From the NCBI RefSeq assembly GCF_000192475.1, contig NZ_AEYW01000014.1, positions 124,001 through 188,000 of the forward strand: DNA of 64,000 bases. Reading direction: 5' to 3'. A model generated the notes under the pieces. The model saw only the letters and a program-made list of their open reading frames with translations, was not told where the DNA came from and searched no databases. The position numbers were made by a program, and so were the translations under genes. The DNA is from Ruegeria conchae. Lineage in GTDB: Bacteria; Pseudomonadota; Alphaproteobacteria; Rhodobacterales; Rhodobacteraceae. Below are positions 43,912-52,928 of this stretch, in pieces; positions within the stretch are counted from its first letter, which is position 1, and every line of letters begins with the position of its first letter.

Positions 43912-44771
43912 TGCGCGTCATCCTTTGTCATCAGAGTGTAGAAGACCCACGACACAAGCAGCGTGATGGCGAAGTAGATCAGGCTCATCGCGGCTGCAGG
44001 GCCAAGGTCGAACTGTCCCAGCGCGATCTTCACAAGGTCGATCGACAGCAAGGTGGTTGAGTTGCCGGGGCCACCGCCGGTCAGAACGAAGGGCTCGGTA
44101 TAGATGTTGAAGCTGTCCATGAAGCGAAGCAGCACGGCGATGGTCAGGACGGTCTTCATCTTGGGCAGCTGGATATAGCGGAATACCGACCACGGGCTGG
44201 CACCGTCGATTTTGGCTGCCTGATAGTACGCGTCCGGGATCGAGACGAGACCCGCGTAGCACAGCAGCACCACCAGCGAAGTCCAGTGCCAGACATCCAT
44301 GATAATGACGGTGATCCAAGCCGACAGCGGCTGTTGCGTCATGTCATAGTTGATGCCCAGAACGTCATTCAGGAAGTATCCCAGAAGACCGATCTTGGGC
44401 AGGGTGAAGATGTTCCACATCGACCCGACTACGTTCCACGGGATCAGCATCGGCAGGGCCATCAGCACCAGACAGACCGGCACCCAGAACCCTTTGCGGG
44501 GCATCGACAGGGCCACGATGATGCCAAGGGGCACCTCGATCAGCAGGATCAGGAAGGTGAACAGGAACTGTCGCCCTAAGGCAGCCTGAAACCGGTCAGA
44601 ACGCAGGATTTGCTCGAACCAGCCCAGCCCTTCCCAGAAGAATTGGTTGTTGCCAAAGGTTTCCTGCACCGAGTAGTTGACCACCGTCATCATCGGCACC
44701 AGCGCGTTAAACGCGACCAGCGCCAACACCGGTAGGACAAAGAACCAGGCTTTTTGGTTTTCGGTTCTCAT
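43908..44771 (-). CDS. glpP: Glycerol ABC permease GlpP (MalF type)
   Basis: This 287-residue permease has six membrane helices. Landmarks are NVVGSMWNIFTLPKIG in the middle and the EAA loop LVSIPDAYYQAAKIDGASPW. The N-terminus (MRTENQKAWFFVLPVLALVA) lacks the long P2 periplasmic loop of E. coli MalF. It overlaps glpT by 4 bp. Confidence 0.82.
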   Translation of the reverse strand: MRTENQKAWFFVLPVLALVAFNALVPMMTVVNYSVQETFGNNQFFWEGLGWFEQILRSDRFQAALGRQFLFTFLILLIEVPLGIIVALSMPRKGFWVPVCLVLMALPMLIPWNVVGSMWNIFTLPKIGLLGYFLNDVLGINYDMTQQPLSAWITVIIMDVWHWTSLVVLLCYAGLVSIPDAYYQAAKIDGASPWSVFRYIQLPKMKTVLTIAVLLRFMDSFNIYTEPFVLTGGGPGNSTTLLSIDLVKIALGQFDLGPAAAMSLIYFAITLLVSWVFYTLMTKDDAQ

Positions 44772-45844
44772 AGCGCCCGCTCCTCGGTTGCGATCCAGCC
44801 GTCGCGATAGACGCGGGATTGTTCAGGTTTGAATTGCAGGTAGACCTGTGATCCGGGCTCAGGCACGCTGTGTTCAGTCACGGCCTTGAGGGGGGTGTTA
44901 CCGACCATGGCACTGACCACATAGTGGCGACCGATGTCCGAGACTTTGGTGACATGCGCCGGGATGCCCGAGTCGCCAAAGCCCACGTATTCTGGGCGGA
45001 TGCCCAGATCTGTGCGACCTCCGTCGCCATGGGTGGGGCCTTCTAGAATGACCTCGTGACCTTCGAACACGGCGCGGTCACCTTTCGCTTCACAGGGCAG
45101 GACATTCATGCCGGGGGAGCCGATGAAGTGGCCGACAAAGGTGTGTTGGGGCCGCTCGAATAACTCAACGGGCGTGCCGATCTGCACCACTTCACCTTCC
45201 TGCATCACGACCACTTCGTCGGCGAAGGTTAGTGCTTCGGTCTGGTCGTGGGTTACGTAGATCATCGTGGCTTGCACACGCTGGTGTAGCTCTTTCAGCT
45301 TGGAGCGCAGTTTCCATTTCAAATGTGGATCGATCACCGTCAGCGGCTCATCGAACATCACTGCGTTCACGTCATCGCGGACCAGACCGCGGCCCATGGA
45401 AATCTTCTGCTTGTTGTCCGGGCTAAGGCCGCTTGCTCGGGTGTTCAGCATATCCGTGACGTCTAGCATCTCGGCAATCTCATCAACGCGTCGCTTGATC
45501 ATTGCCGGGTCAACACCCCGGTTTTTCAGCGGGAAAGCCAGGTTCTCGCCGACGGTCATCGTGTCGTAGATCACCGGGAACTGGAACACCTGTGCGATGT
45601 TGCGCTGGTCGGGGGGCAGGGCGGTCACGTCACGGTCGTCAAACAGGATCTGTCCTTCGGACGGCGTCAAAAGACCCGAGATAATGTTCAGCAACGTGGA
45701 CTTGCCACAACCGGACGGCCCCAGCAGAGCGTAAGCCCCACCATCCCGCCAAGTCACGTCGATTTCCTTCAGCGCATAATCTTCCGGGCCTTTCGGCGCA
45801 GGCATGTAGCTGTGTCGCAGGTTTGAAAGCTTGATCTGTGCCAT
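44768..45844 (-). CDS. glpT: Glycerol ABC ATPase GlpT, atypical signature motif
   Basis: This 358-residue MalK-type ATPase has Walker A GPSGCGKST, Q-loop QVFQFP, Walker B AVMFDEP and the H-loop His in YVTHDQTEAL. The signature LSGGQ is replaced by LSPDNKQK, and the D-loop is TVID instead of NLD. The C-terminal OB-type regulatory domain is present (LGIRPEYVGFGD). Its defects complement those of GlpS. It starts 1 nt after the glpS stop. Confidence 0.85.
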   Translation of the reverse strand: MAQIKLSNLRHSYMPAPKGPEDYALKEIDVTWRDGGAYALLGPSGCGKSTLLNIISGLLTPSEGQILFDDRDVTALPPDQRNIAQVFQFPVIYDTMTVGENLAFPLKNRGVDPAMIKRRVDEIAEMLDVTDMLNTRASGLSPDNKQKISMGRGLVRDDVNAVMFDEPLTVIDPHLKWKLRSKLKELHQRVQATMIYVTHDQTEALTFADEVVVMQEGEVVQIGTPVELFERPQHTFVGHFIGSPGMNVLPCEAKGDRAVFEGHEVILEGPTHGDGGRTDLGIRPEYVGFGDSGIPAHVTKVSDIGRHYVVSAMVGNTPLKAVTEHSVPEPGSQVYLQFKPEQSRVYRDGWIATEERAL

Positions 45845-45845
45845 G

Positions 45846-46895
45846 TCAGGCCACCCTTTTGCCGTCTTGGCCGAAGTACCGGCAGTGGGCCGGGTTCATG
45901 TAGAAGCTGTGATCTTCGCCAACCTGATAGGGGTGGACGCCCGAGGCAAGTGACACCCACGCATCATCGCCATGTTGGAAATGCGCGCTGGAATCCGAGC
46001 CGGACAGTTCGGTCACGATCACGCGGCCGGTAAGCTCCACATCATCATCGGAAGAGCGAAACGGGGTCACCCGATGGGGCCGCACGGCGACCATGTAATC
46101 TCCGTCGGCCATGTCTGTGACAGCCCAGCCACCTCCACCAGCCAATTGCGCCTGAGCGCCGGACACAGTGATGCGCGCGACATTGACCGGCGGATCCGAA
46201 AAAACTCGCGCGGCGGCGATGTTCTCAGGGTTGCGATAAATGTTAGCGGTTGGCCCGAACTGGGTCACGCGGCCATCTTCCATCAGGGCCGTGTATCCAC
46301 CCAGTAGCAGTGCTTCTTCGGGCTCTGACGTGGCATAAACCACCACAGCACCACGACCTGCGAACAGATCGGGCAGCTGCTCGCGCAATTCTTCACGCAG
46401 TTTGTAATCAAGGTTGGCCAACGGTTCGTCGAGAAAGACGGCGCGGCTCTCTTTCGCGATGGCGCGTGCGAGTGCCGTGCGTTGCTGTTGCCCGCCCGAC
46501 AGCTCATGCGGGCGGCGGTGTAACATCGGGCGCAGTTGAAGCAGATCCGCGGCTTCTTCCACGCGACCCACAATCTCGGACTTTGCCATGCCCGCAACGC
46601 GCAATGGAGAGGCGATGTTGTCGAACACGGTCATATGCGGGTAGTTTACAAAGAACTGGTGCACCAGGCTGATCTGCCGCTTCTGCGTGCTCAGTTTAGT
46701 CACATCCTGCCCATCCATACAGACCTTGCCCGAGGCCATCGGGTCCAGCCCGGCCATCATCTTGATCAGAGAGGTCTTACCCGATCCTGTCGCGCCCAGC
46801 AGCACATTGAAATGGCCGGTCTGCAGCGTCAGGTTGGTTGGTTTGATATGGATGACGTTGCCGACCCGCTTGGTCGCGTCCTGTAGTTCGATCAT
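45846..46895 (-). CDS. glpS: Glycerol ABC ATPase GlpS, H-loop His replaced
   Basis: This 349-residue MalK-type ATPase has Walker A GATGSGKTS, a canonical signature LSGGQQQR, Walker B AVFLDEP and D-loop NLD. The H-loop His is replaced by Ser: YATSEPEEAL where relatives have YVTHDQ. The chosen ATG (MIELQDATKRVG) gives family length; the open frame extends ~69 codons upstream into glpV and is ignored. A strong hairpin separates it from glpV. Confidence 0.83.
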   Translation of the reverse strand: MIELQDATKRVGNVIHIKPTNLTLQTGHFNVLLGATGSGKTSLIKMMAGLDPMASGKVCMDGQDVTKLSTQKRQISLVHQFFVNYPHMTVFDNIASPLRVAGMAKSEIVGRVEEAADLLQLRPMLHRRPHELSGGQQQRTALARAIAKESRAVFLDEPLANLDYKLREELREQLPDLFAGRGAVVVYATSEPEEALLLGGYTALMEDGRVTQFGPTANIYRNPENIAAARVFSDPPVNVARITVSGAQAQLAGGGGWAVTDMADGDYMVAVRPHRVTPFRSSDDDVELTGRVIVTELSGSDSSAHFQHGDDAWVSLASGVHPYQVGEDHSFYMNPAHCRYFGQDGKRVA

Positions 46896-46951
46896 TTTCG
46901 CGAATTCCGATCCCGCAGCGCCCGCGCTGTCTTGGTCTTGGTGTAGGTGTG

Positions 46952-46973
46952 GGGGTGCCGCGAACGGCACCCC
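46952..46973 (-). promoter_or_regulatory. Intercistronic hairpin between glpV and glpS
   Basis: On the transcribed strand GGGGTGCCG-TTCG-CGGCACCCC forms a perfect 9-bp stem with a UUCG loop, 14 bp after the glpV stop and 57 bp before glpS. There is no T-run. It is probably a 3'-end stabiliser for the receptor transcript. Confidence 0.65.
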
Positions 46974-46986
46974 GGGTTGCTTTGGC

Positions 46987-48726
46987 TTACTGAGACTGCC
47001 AGCGCTGAACCAGCTCGTCATAGTTGACAGTCTGGCCTTGCGGCTTTTCGTTCTCAAGCTTGGCCTTGGGCGAACCCTCTTTCTCGAGCCAGAATGACGC
47101 ATCCTGCGGCTCGTTCAGGCGCGGTCCGCATCCACCGTAAACACCTGCGCTTTCATCCGCGGCCTGCATACGGGCCATGGTGATGTCCATCTCTTCTGCC
47201 AGACGGTCCATCGCCTCTTGCGGAGTAAACGCGCCTGAGTTCACGTCACCGATCTGCTGCCACCAGATCTGGGCCAGCTTCGGATAGTCCGGAACGTTGA
47301 TGCCGGTCGGCGACCATGCCACACGGTCAGGCGAGCGATAGAACTCGACCAGACCACCGAGCTTGGGTGCGCGTTCGGTGAACGACTCGTGGTTGACCGA
47401 GCTGTCGCGGATGAAAGTCAGACCCACATGGGACTTTTTCACATCGACAGTCTTGGAGGTCACGAACTGAGCGTACAGCCATGCTGCTTGAGCACGATCC
47501 GCAGGGGTCGATTTCAGGAAGGTCCAGGAACCCACATCCTGATAACCAACCTTCTGGCCTTCTTCCCAGTAGGGGCCATGCGGGCTGGGCGCCATCCGCC
47601 ACAGCGGCGTGCCTTCGTCGTCGACGGTGTTGTTGCCTTCGGATTTGGGCTTGACCATGTCGGCGGTAAAGGCGGTGTACCAGAATATCTGTTGGGCCAC
47701 ATTGCCTTGGCTGAGCGCCGGTAGCGACTGATAAAAGTCATAGCTTGCGGCACCCGGAGGCGCATAGTTCCGCAGCCATTCATCCCACTTGCGGATCGCA
47801 TAGACCGCAGCCGGACCGTTTGCAGCACCACCGCGCGAAACGGACGCACCGACCGGGTTACATGTGCCCGCTTCCATTCGAATGCCCCATTCGTCGACGG
47901 GAACACCGTTCGGCTCGCCCACGTCACCAGCACCAGCCATCGACAGCCAGGCGTCGGTCATGCGCCATCCGAGGTCAGGCGCGCGCTTGCCATAGTCCAT
48001 GTGGCCATAGATCGCGACGCCATCGACTTCTTTTACGTCATTTGTGAAGAATTCAGCGATGTCTTCGTAGGCCGACCAGTTAACCGGAACGCCCAGATCA
48101 TAGCCGTATTTCTCTTTAAACGCGGCTTTGTTGTCCTCGTCATCGAACCAGTCCTTGCGGAACCAGTAGAGGTTCGCGAACTGCTGGTCAGGCAGCTGAT
48201 ACAACTTGCCGTCCGGACCGGTGGTGAACTGAATGCCCATGAAGTCATCCAGATCCAGCGTCGGAGAAGTTGTCGCAGCCCAGTCGCCACCCATCATGTC
48301 GGTAAGCGGATAGGCCAACTGCAGACGCGAATGTGTTCCGATCAGGTCGCTGTCGTTGACATAACCATCATAAAGGTTCCGCCCGGTTTGTAGCTGAGTC
48401 TGAACGGCCTGAACCACTTCACCTTCGCCAAGAATCTGGTGATTGACTTTGATCCCTGTGATTTCCTCGAACGCCTTTGTCAGAACCTCGGATTCATAGG
48501 AATGCGTCGGGATACCCTCGGACAGGACATTGATTTCCATGCCCGAGTAAGGTTGTGCAGCTTCGATGAACCACTTCATTTCGGACAACTGTTCGTCCTT
48601 CGACAAGGTCGATGGCTGGAATTCGTCGTCAATCCAACGTTGTGCTGCGGCTTCGTCGGCCCAAACAGGACCATGCCCCGCAATGACGGCCGCTGCCGCC
48701 ACGGCGGAAAGTAGATGTCTCCGCAT
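46987..48726 (-). CDS. glpV: Glycerol ABC solute-binding protein GlpV
   Basis: This 579-residue periplasmic receptor is unusually large for the class. It has a signal peptide (MRRHLLSAVAAAAVIAGHGP, ending VWA), then DEAAAQRWIDDEFQPSTLSK and GMEINVLSEGIPTHSYESEV. The C-terminal region contains ADESAGVYGGCGPRLN and the motif PQDASFWL. This length and the first-gene position fit the glycerol ABC receptor. GGGAGGAG precedes the ATG at 48726. The 227-bp AT-rich region upstream should hold the operon promoter. Confidence 0.82.
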   Translation of the reverse strand: MRRHLLSAVAAAAVIAGHGPVWADEAAAQRWIDDEFQPSTLSKDEQLSEMKWFIEAAQPYSGMEINVLSEGIPTHSYESEVLTKAFEEITGIKVNHQILGEGEVVQAVQTQLQTGRNLYDGYVNDSDLIGTHSRLQLAYPLTDMMGGDWAATTSPTLDLDDFMGIQFTTGPDGKLYQLPDQQFANLYWFRKDWFDDEDNKAAFKEKYGYDLGVPVNWSAYEDIAEFFTNDVKEVDGVAIYGHMDYGKRAPDLGWRMTDAWLSMAGAGDVGEPNGVPVDEWGIRMEAGTCNPVGASVSRGGAANGPAAVYAIRKWDEWLRNYAPPGAASYDFYQSLPALSQGNVAQQIFWYTAFTADMVKPKSEGNNTVDDEGTPLWRMAPSPHGPYWEEGQKVGYQDVGSWTFLKSTPADRAQAAWLYAQFVTSKTVDVKKSHVGLTFIRDSSVNHESFTERAPKLGGLVEFYRSPDRVAWSPTGINVPDYPKLAQIWWQQIGDVNSGAFTPQEAMDRLAEEMDITMARMQAADESAGVYGGCGPRLNEPQDASFWLEKEGSPKAKLENEKPQGQTVNYDELVQRWQSQ

Positions 48727-48953
48727 CTGTCTCCTCCCAAGATTATGTGATCCGGCGCAGACCGGATGGCAATCAGCATCGGTGATATTCGGCGCAGCTG
48801 TCAAACTAAATTTTTAGTAATAGCAGTATGTATTGTTAACTATATGATAATGAATATTATTTTTACTATCGAGGTATCTGTGATTAAAAATTTGTTCAAT
48901 CAACTGGTATCCGTGGGTGGTTAAAACATCGCGTAACTAATTCTTGAGTCGGC
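48727..48953 (-). promoter_or_regulatory. Probable glp operon promoter region
   Basis: AT-rich sequence with clustered TTGTTAAC and TATATGATAATGAATATT elements lies upstream of glpV. No unique -35/-10 pair or operator can be assigned. It is the only non-coding space before the six-gene operon. Confidence 0.4.
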
Positions 48954-49262
48954 TCAACACCCGCTGCTCAAATGCGAATTCACAAATAGAAAAAGCGGCC
49001 CGTCAATGATGTCCGCATGTTTCGGATCTCCATCGAATTTCTTGCCAAGCGCGATCACGAAGGCATAGAAGCCGCCATATTGCGGAAGATACGCTTCAGA
49101 GTTTGCTTCGAACTTCGCTTTACTTTCTTTCGAGGCAAAGTAGTAGGCACCGCCTTCATGCACGGCGGTGTAGACGGCTGTACCGTCCGCCACGGCACCT
49201 GTTGTCGCTAAGGTCACGGCATCCAACCCGTGCAACCCAAGGGGCACAAAGTAGTGGCCCAA
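48954..49262 (-). pseudogene. C-terminally truncated YHS-domain protein
   Basis: The frame reads GLHGLDAVTLATTGAVADGT, then YYFASKESKAKFEANSEAYL, GKKFDGDPKHADIIDG and LFLFVN. These are the usual landmarks of small YHS-domain proteins of Rhodobacterales. After LFLFVN the normal ~25-residue helical end is replaced by SHLSSGC and a stop. The N-terminus also lacks a signal sequence. It is probably a remnant, though a short functional protein cannot be excluded. Confidence 0.55.
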
Positions 49263-49408
49263 TTTTAGGGGGCAAAGACACTAGGTTTAGGCTGAATATA
49301 GCAGCCCACATCGATAGGGTTTGCTTCGGCTTCAGTTCTTTAGCTTTACACTCACTGTGTTCTTGAGTGTCAATGGTCAAGGTTTGCAACGGATACCGAT
49401 GGGTTCAT

Positions 49409-50464
49409 CTATCCAAGCCCCAAAGCCTGCCCGTTTTCATCAAAAAAATGCAGATTGTCCGTGGGGAAGTGCAGACCAATGTGGGTGCCCGGTGTCAGGG
49501 CCGTATCGCCGTTCAGACGGACTGTGACCTTGTCCTCGCTTCCACAATCCACAATCAGGAATGTGTCTGCACCCAGATATTCGATCACCTCGATGACGCC
49601 GTCAGTCTGACCATCGCCTGCAGCGCCTACCCGAATGTGTTCGGGGCGGATGCCAAGCTTGGTGGCCGCTGCGGACTTTGAAAACGGGCCACTGCGGCCG
49701 TGCTCAAGATGGAAGCTGTCACCCTCGGTCGCGCAGGGCAGGATATTCATCTTTGGGCTGCCGATGAACTGGGCCACGAACAGGTTCGCAGGGCGTTCAT
49801 ACAGCTCGCGCGGCGTACCGACCTGAGCGATCTTGCCGTATTCCAAAACCACGATGCGGTCGGCCAATGTCATCGCTTCGACCTGATCATGTGTCACGTA
49901 GATCATCGTGCGCTTGAGGCTTTGGTGCAGCTTGGCGATCTCATACCTCATCTCGACCCGCAGGGCGGCGTCGAGGTTGGAAAGCGGTTCGTCAAACAGG
50001 AACGCGGTGGGATCGCGGACAATGGATCGGCCAATAGCCACTCGTTGCCGTTGACCACCAGACAGGTCTTTGGGTCGGCGTTCCAGGAACGGTCCCAGCT
50101 TGAGAACCTCGGCCGCGCGGTTGACCTGTTCGGCGATGTACGCCTTGGGAACTCCGGCCACCTTCAAAGAAAACCCCATATTCTCGGCAACTGTCAGATG
50201 CGGATACAGCGCATAGGATTGGAACACCATCGTCAGGCCGCGCTTTGAAGGCGGGTGATCGGTGACATCACTGTCATTGATCAACAACGACCCGCGCGAG
50301 ATATCCTCGAGCCCGCCGATCATGCGCAACAGAGTGGACTTTCCGCAACCTGATGGGCCAACAAAAACGATGAACTCGCCCTCTTCGATCTTGAGGTCCA
50401 CTCCCTTGATGACCTGGGCCGAGCCGAACCATTTTTCGACTGACTTAAGTTCGATGCTACCCAT
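49409..50464 (-). CDS. Sugar ABC ATPase (MalK/UgpC type)
   Basis: This 351-residue ATPase has Walker A GPSGCGKST, signature LSGGQRQR, Walker B AFLFDEP and H-loop THDQ, all canonical. A C-terminal TOBE/OB regulatory domain follows (LGIRPEHIRVG). The ATG at 50464 follows GGAGGG and shares one base with the stop of the hydrolase gene. It is the last gene of the LacI-controlled operon. Confidence 0.9.
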   Translation of the reverse strand: MGSIELKSVEKWFGSAQVIKGVDLKIEEGEFIVFVGPSGCGKSTLLRMIGGLEDISRGSLLINDSDVTDHPPSKRGLTMVFQSYALYPHLTVAENMGFSLKVAGVPKAYIAEQVNRAAEVLKLGPFLERRPKDLSGGQRQRVAIGRSIVRDPTAFLFDEPLSNLDAALRVEMRYEIAKLHQSLKRTMIYVTHDQVEAMTLADRIVVLEYGKIAQVGTPRELYERPANLFVAQFIGSPKMNILPCATEGDSFHLEHGRSGPFSKSAAATKLGIRPEHIRVGAAGDGQTDGVIEVIEYLGADTFLIVDCGSEDKVTVRLNGDTALTPGTHIGLHFPTDNLHFFDENGQALGLG

Positions 50465-51720
50465 CAGGCCCTCCCTGCCCAGTGAAGCCAAACTGCTGCT
50501 GTCCAAGAGAAAGCCTTACCACCAGCCGGGCTCCCGGTTATTGGATCGAAGTATTCTGCAAAACCAAAGCCCGAGATCAGATCGCCGGTTTTTTTGCGCA
50601 ACTGATTTGCGTGCTCGGTATGACCCAGATCCTGTAGCCCGAATCCGATCATCATGTTCATGAAAGCCCAGGTGGGCCCGCGCCAGTAGCGGCGCGCGTC
50701 GAATTTCGGCATTTCCGGGTCATAACTTGGAACCGGATAGGGCACGGTTTCTAGTGTGGCTTTCAACCGTTCCAGCATCTTGTCCGACTCAACACCCGCA
50801 TACCAGCACAGGTAGGACGCGTTCGATACGCTACCTGACATCTCGCCGGTATGTGCGTCACGCGCGTCAAAGCTGCCCAGCTCTTCGTTCCAAAGCGAGC
50901 GAGCGCCAGCTTCCAGTTTTTCAATGTCTGTGCTTAAGCCTTCAGCTGCCAGACCAAGCTGTTCACTGATCACCAGCAAGTCCCGCGCGGCCCGTAATGT
51001 AGTAAAGGTCATCGTCGGATCGGCGATACGGAACGGGTTCAGCGACAGCAGCTTCTGCTGATCCCAGGCTGCTTTTCGACCGATCTGTACCAGCCTGATG
51101 TAACGGTCATAGTCGAACTTTGTCGGGCGATCCTCGCTGTTAACATGGCTGGTGTCGCGGCGTTTGTACTCTCCCACATCCGACGCATCCATGCGCGCCA
51201 TTGAATTGTCCCAGTCTGGCGCGTTATCACGACCCGCTTCCCAAGGGTGGGTTGTACAAACAGCCCCGAATTCATCCAAACGCCATTTCATGATCCAGCG
51301 GTGCCAAGCCCGGAGCTTTGGGAACAGCGCCTTCATCCGCGCGTCTCCGAACGCGGTGTCCTGTTCCCAGATTTTGCGGGTCATCGTGGCCGCGATGGGG
51401 GGTTGGATAATACCCGATGAGGGGATCGGACCATTGCAGCCCCAAACATCCGGGCCGGGGAAATACCCTTCATCCTGCTGGTGGAAAAGGATGTGCGGCA
51501 CCATGCCATTATCCCATTGCCCGGTAAACAGTGTCTCGATCTCCACCCAGGCGCGGTCGAGGTCGAACTGGGCAAATCCAAGCGCAGTAATCGCGCTGTC
51601 CCAGTTCCATTGGTATGGGTACAGCCCTTCGGTTGGGATCGTGTAGCCACCGCGATCATTGGCAATCAGGATATTGCGTGCCTCGCGGTCGGGGTTTGTG
51701 TGTTGATTCATCTCGGTCAT
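50464..51720 (-). CDS. GH63-like alpha-glycosidase (glucosyl/mannosylglycerate hydrolase-like)
   Basis: This 418-residue (alpha/alpha)6-barrel hydrolase has YPYQWNWDSAITALGFAQFD at the N-terminus. The general-acid region is HPWEAGRDNAPDWDNS, with Asp in GRDN. The base region is FAEYFDPITGSPAGG, then FSWTAA. This pattern is that of the bacterial GH63 group that includes mannosylglycerate and glucosylglycerate hydrolases. There is no signal peptide, so it acts on an imported solute. It lies between permease and ATPase genes, the place taken by the alpha-glucosidase aglA in rhizobial agl operons. Confidence 0.75.
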   Translation of the reverse strand: MTEMNQHTNPDREARNILIANDRGGYTIPTEGLYPYQWNWDSAITALGFAQFDLDRAWVEIETLFTGQWDNGMVPHILFHQQDEGYFPGPDVWGCNGPIPSSGIIQPPIAATMTRKIWEQDTAFGDARMKALFPKLRAWHRWIMKWRLDEFGAVCTTHPWEAGRDNAPDWDNSMARMDASDVGEYKRRDTSHVNSEDRPTKFDYDRYIRLVQIGRKAAWDQQKLLSLNPFRIADPTMTFTTLRAARDLLVISEQLGLAAEGLSTDIEKLEAGARSLWNEELGSFDARDAHTGEMSGSVSNASYLCWYAGVESDKMLERLKATLETVPYPVPSYDPEMPKFDARRYWRGPTWAFMNMMIGFGLQDLGHTEHANQLRKKTGDLISGFGFAEYFDPITGSPAGGKAFSWTAAVWLHWAGRA

Positions 51721-52928
51721 CCTTTGACAGACCCCGCTGTGAGGCCTTTGGTCATAAAACGTTCAAGCCCCAGGAACAGCGCCATGATCGGCACGGTGGC
51801 GATCACCGCACCGGCCATCAGGTGCTGACGGGGAATTTCTGAGGAGTTCAGCATCGTGACTCCTCGGGTCAGGGTAAATTTCGACGGGTCGTCCAGCAGC
51901 ATGAAGGCCAGAAGGAACTCGTTCCATGCGATCATGAAGACATAGAGTGAGACTGAGGCCAGCGCTGGCAGGCTCAGCGGCAAGGTAATCTTCCAGATTA
52001 CTGCCAGACGGGACAGGCCGTCCATCAGCCCGGCCTCTTCCACCTCGGTCGGCAATCCGCGAAAATAGCCCTGCAGCATATACAACGCGACTGGAATTGT
52101 CGTAACCGGGTAGATCATCACGATACCGAGGATCGAGTTGCGCAGGCCGGTCAGCGAGAAAGCAATATAGATCGGCAGCGCCAGAACGATCATCGGCACC
52201 ATGTAGATCAGCAGAATCGAGCGGGAAAAGGCCTTTTGTCCCTGAAACCGGAACCGCGCCACGGCATAGGCTCCGGGTACGCTGAACAGCACCGTTATGA
52301 ACACCGTCAGTACCGAGACATAGAAGGACGTCCACAGATAGCTGCCGAAATTGAAGTCGCGGAACAGCTCGGTATAGCTGCGGAACAGGGCGGTGCCCTG
52401 GCTCAGGTCCACCGAGAAATCCAGCGGGTTCTGCAACAGCGCCTGCTGGGATTTCAGGCTGGTCATCACCATCACATAGAACGGAATGATCACAATGGCC
52501 GTGAAAAAGATATAACCAAAACCGGTGCAGAACCGGATCACCGCATCCTCGTATTCATGGCGGGTGAGCTCACCGAACGGTGTTTCCTTCAGGATCGCTG
52601 CCATCGACAGATGCATCACAACGGCAATGCCGATCACCGTGATCAGAACCGCCTGCAACGATGTGCCAGAGCCGATCAGAACCGGGCCAAATCCGGTGAG
52701 GCAAGACAGGCCCAACAGTGCCGAAATTCCCAGACGCGCGCGTGCGTGCTGTTGCGGAAAACGGACATAAACAAGGCCAGCCAGTGTTCCCCAGATCAGG
52801 CACAGTAAAACCTGTGGTCGGAATGCGTCGCCGGTTGAGAACGACATGGTGATGGCAGCGGTGGTGGCGATCACCACCATCCATAGCGCGCCCAGAACAG
52901 GGCCGGTTATATACCCTTTGCGCATCAC
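51717..52928 (-). CDS. MalG-type ABC permease with N-terminal membrane extension
   Basis: This 403-residue protein has a standard MalG-type six-helix permease in the last ~270 residues (FTAIVIIPFYVMVMTSLKSQ, EAA loop YFRGLPTEVEEAGLMDGLS). The first ~130 residues add four hydrophobic segments (VLGALWMVVIATTAAITMSF, VLLCLIWGTLAGLVYV, ISALLGLSCLTGFGPVLIG, VLITVIGIAVVMHLSMAAI), an unusual extension. It overlaps its neighbours on both sides by 4 bp. Confidence 0.85.
   Translation of the reverse strand: MMRKGYITGPVLGALWMVVIATTAAITMSFSTGDAFRPQVLLCLIWGTLAGLVYVRFPQQHARARLGISALLGLSCLTGFGPVLIGSGTSLQAVLITVIGIAVVMHLSMAAILKETPFGELTRHEYEDAVIRFCTGFGYIFFTAIVIIPFYVMVMTSLKSQQALLQNPLDFSVDLSQGTALFRSYTELFRDFNFGSYLWTSFYVSVLTVFITVLFSVPGAYAVARFRFQGQKAFSRSILLIYMVPMIVLALPIYIAFSLTGLRNSILGIVMIYPVTTIPVALYMLQGYFRGLPTEVEEAGLMDGLSRLAVIWKITLPLSLPALASVSLYVFMIAWNEFLLAFMLLDDPSKFTLTRGVTMLNSSEIPRQHLMAGAVIATVPIMALFLGLERFMTKGLTAGSVKG

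Noticed and set aside
45846..47102. Longer GlpS starting at 47102
   Set aside because: The extra 69 codons overlap the end of glpV and the hairpin and have no homology; ATG at 46895 gives family length.
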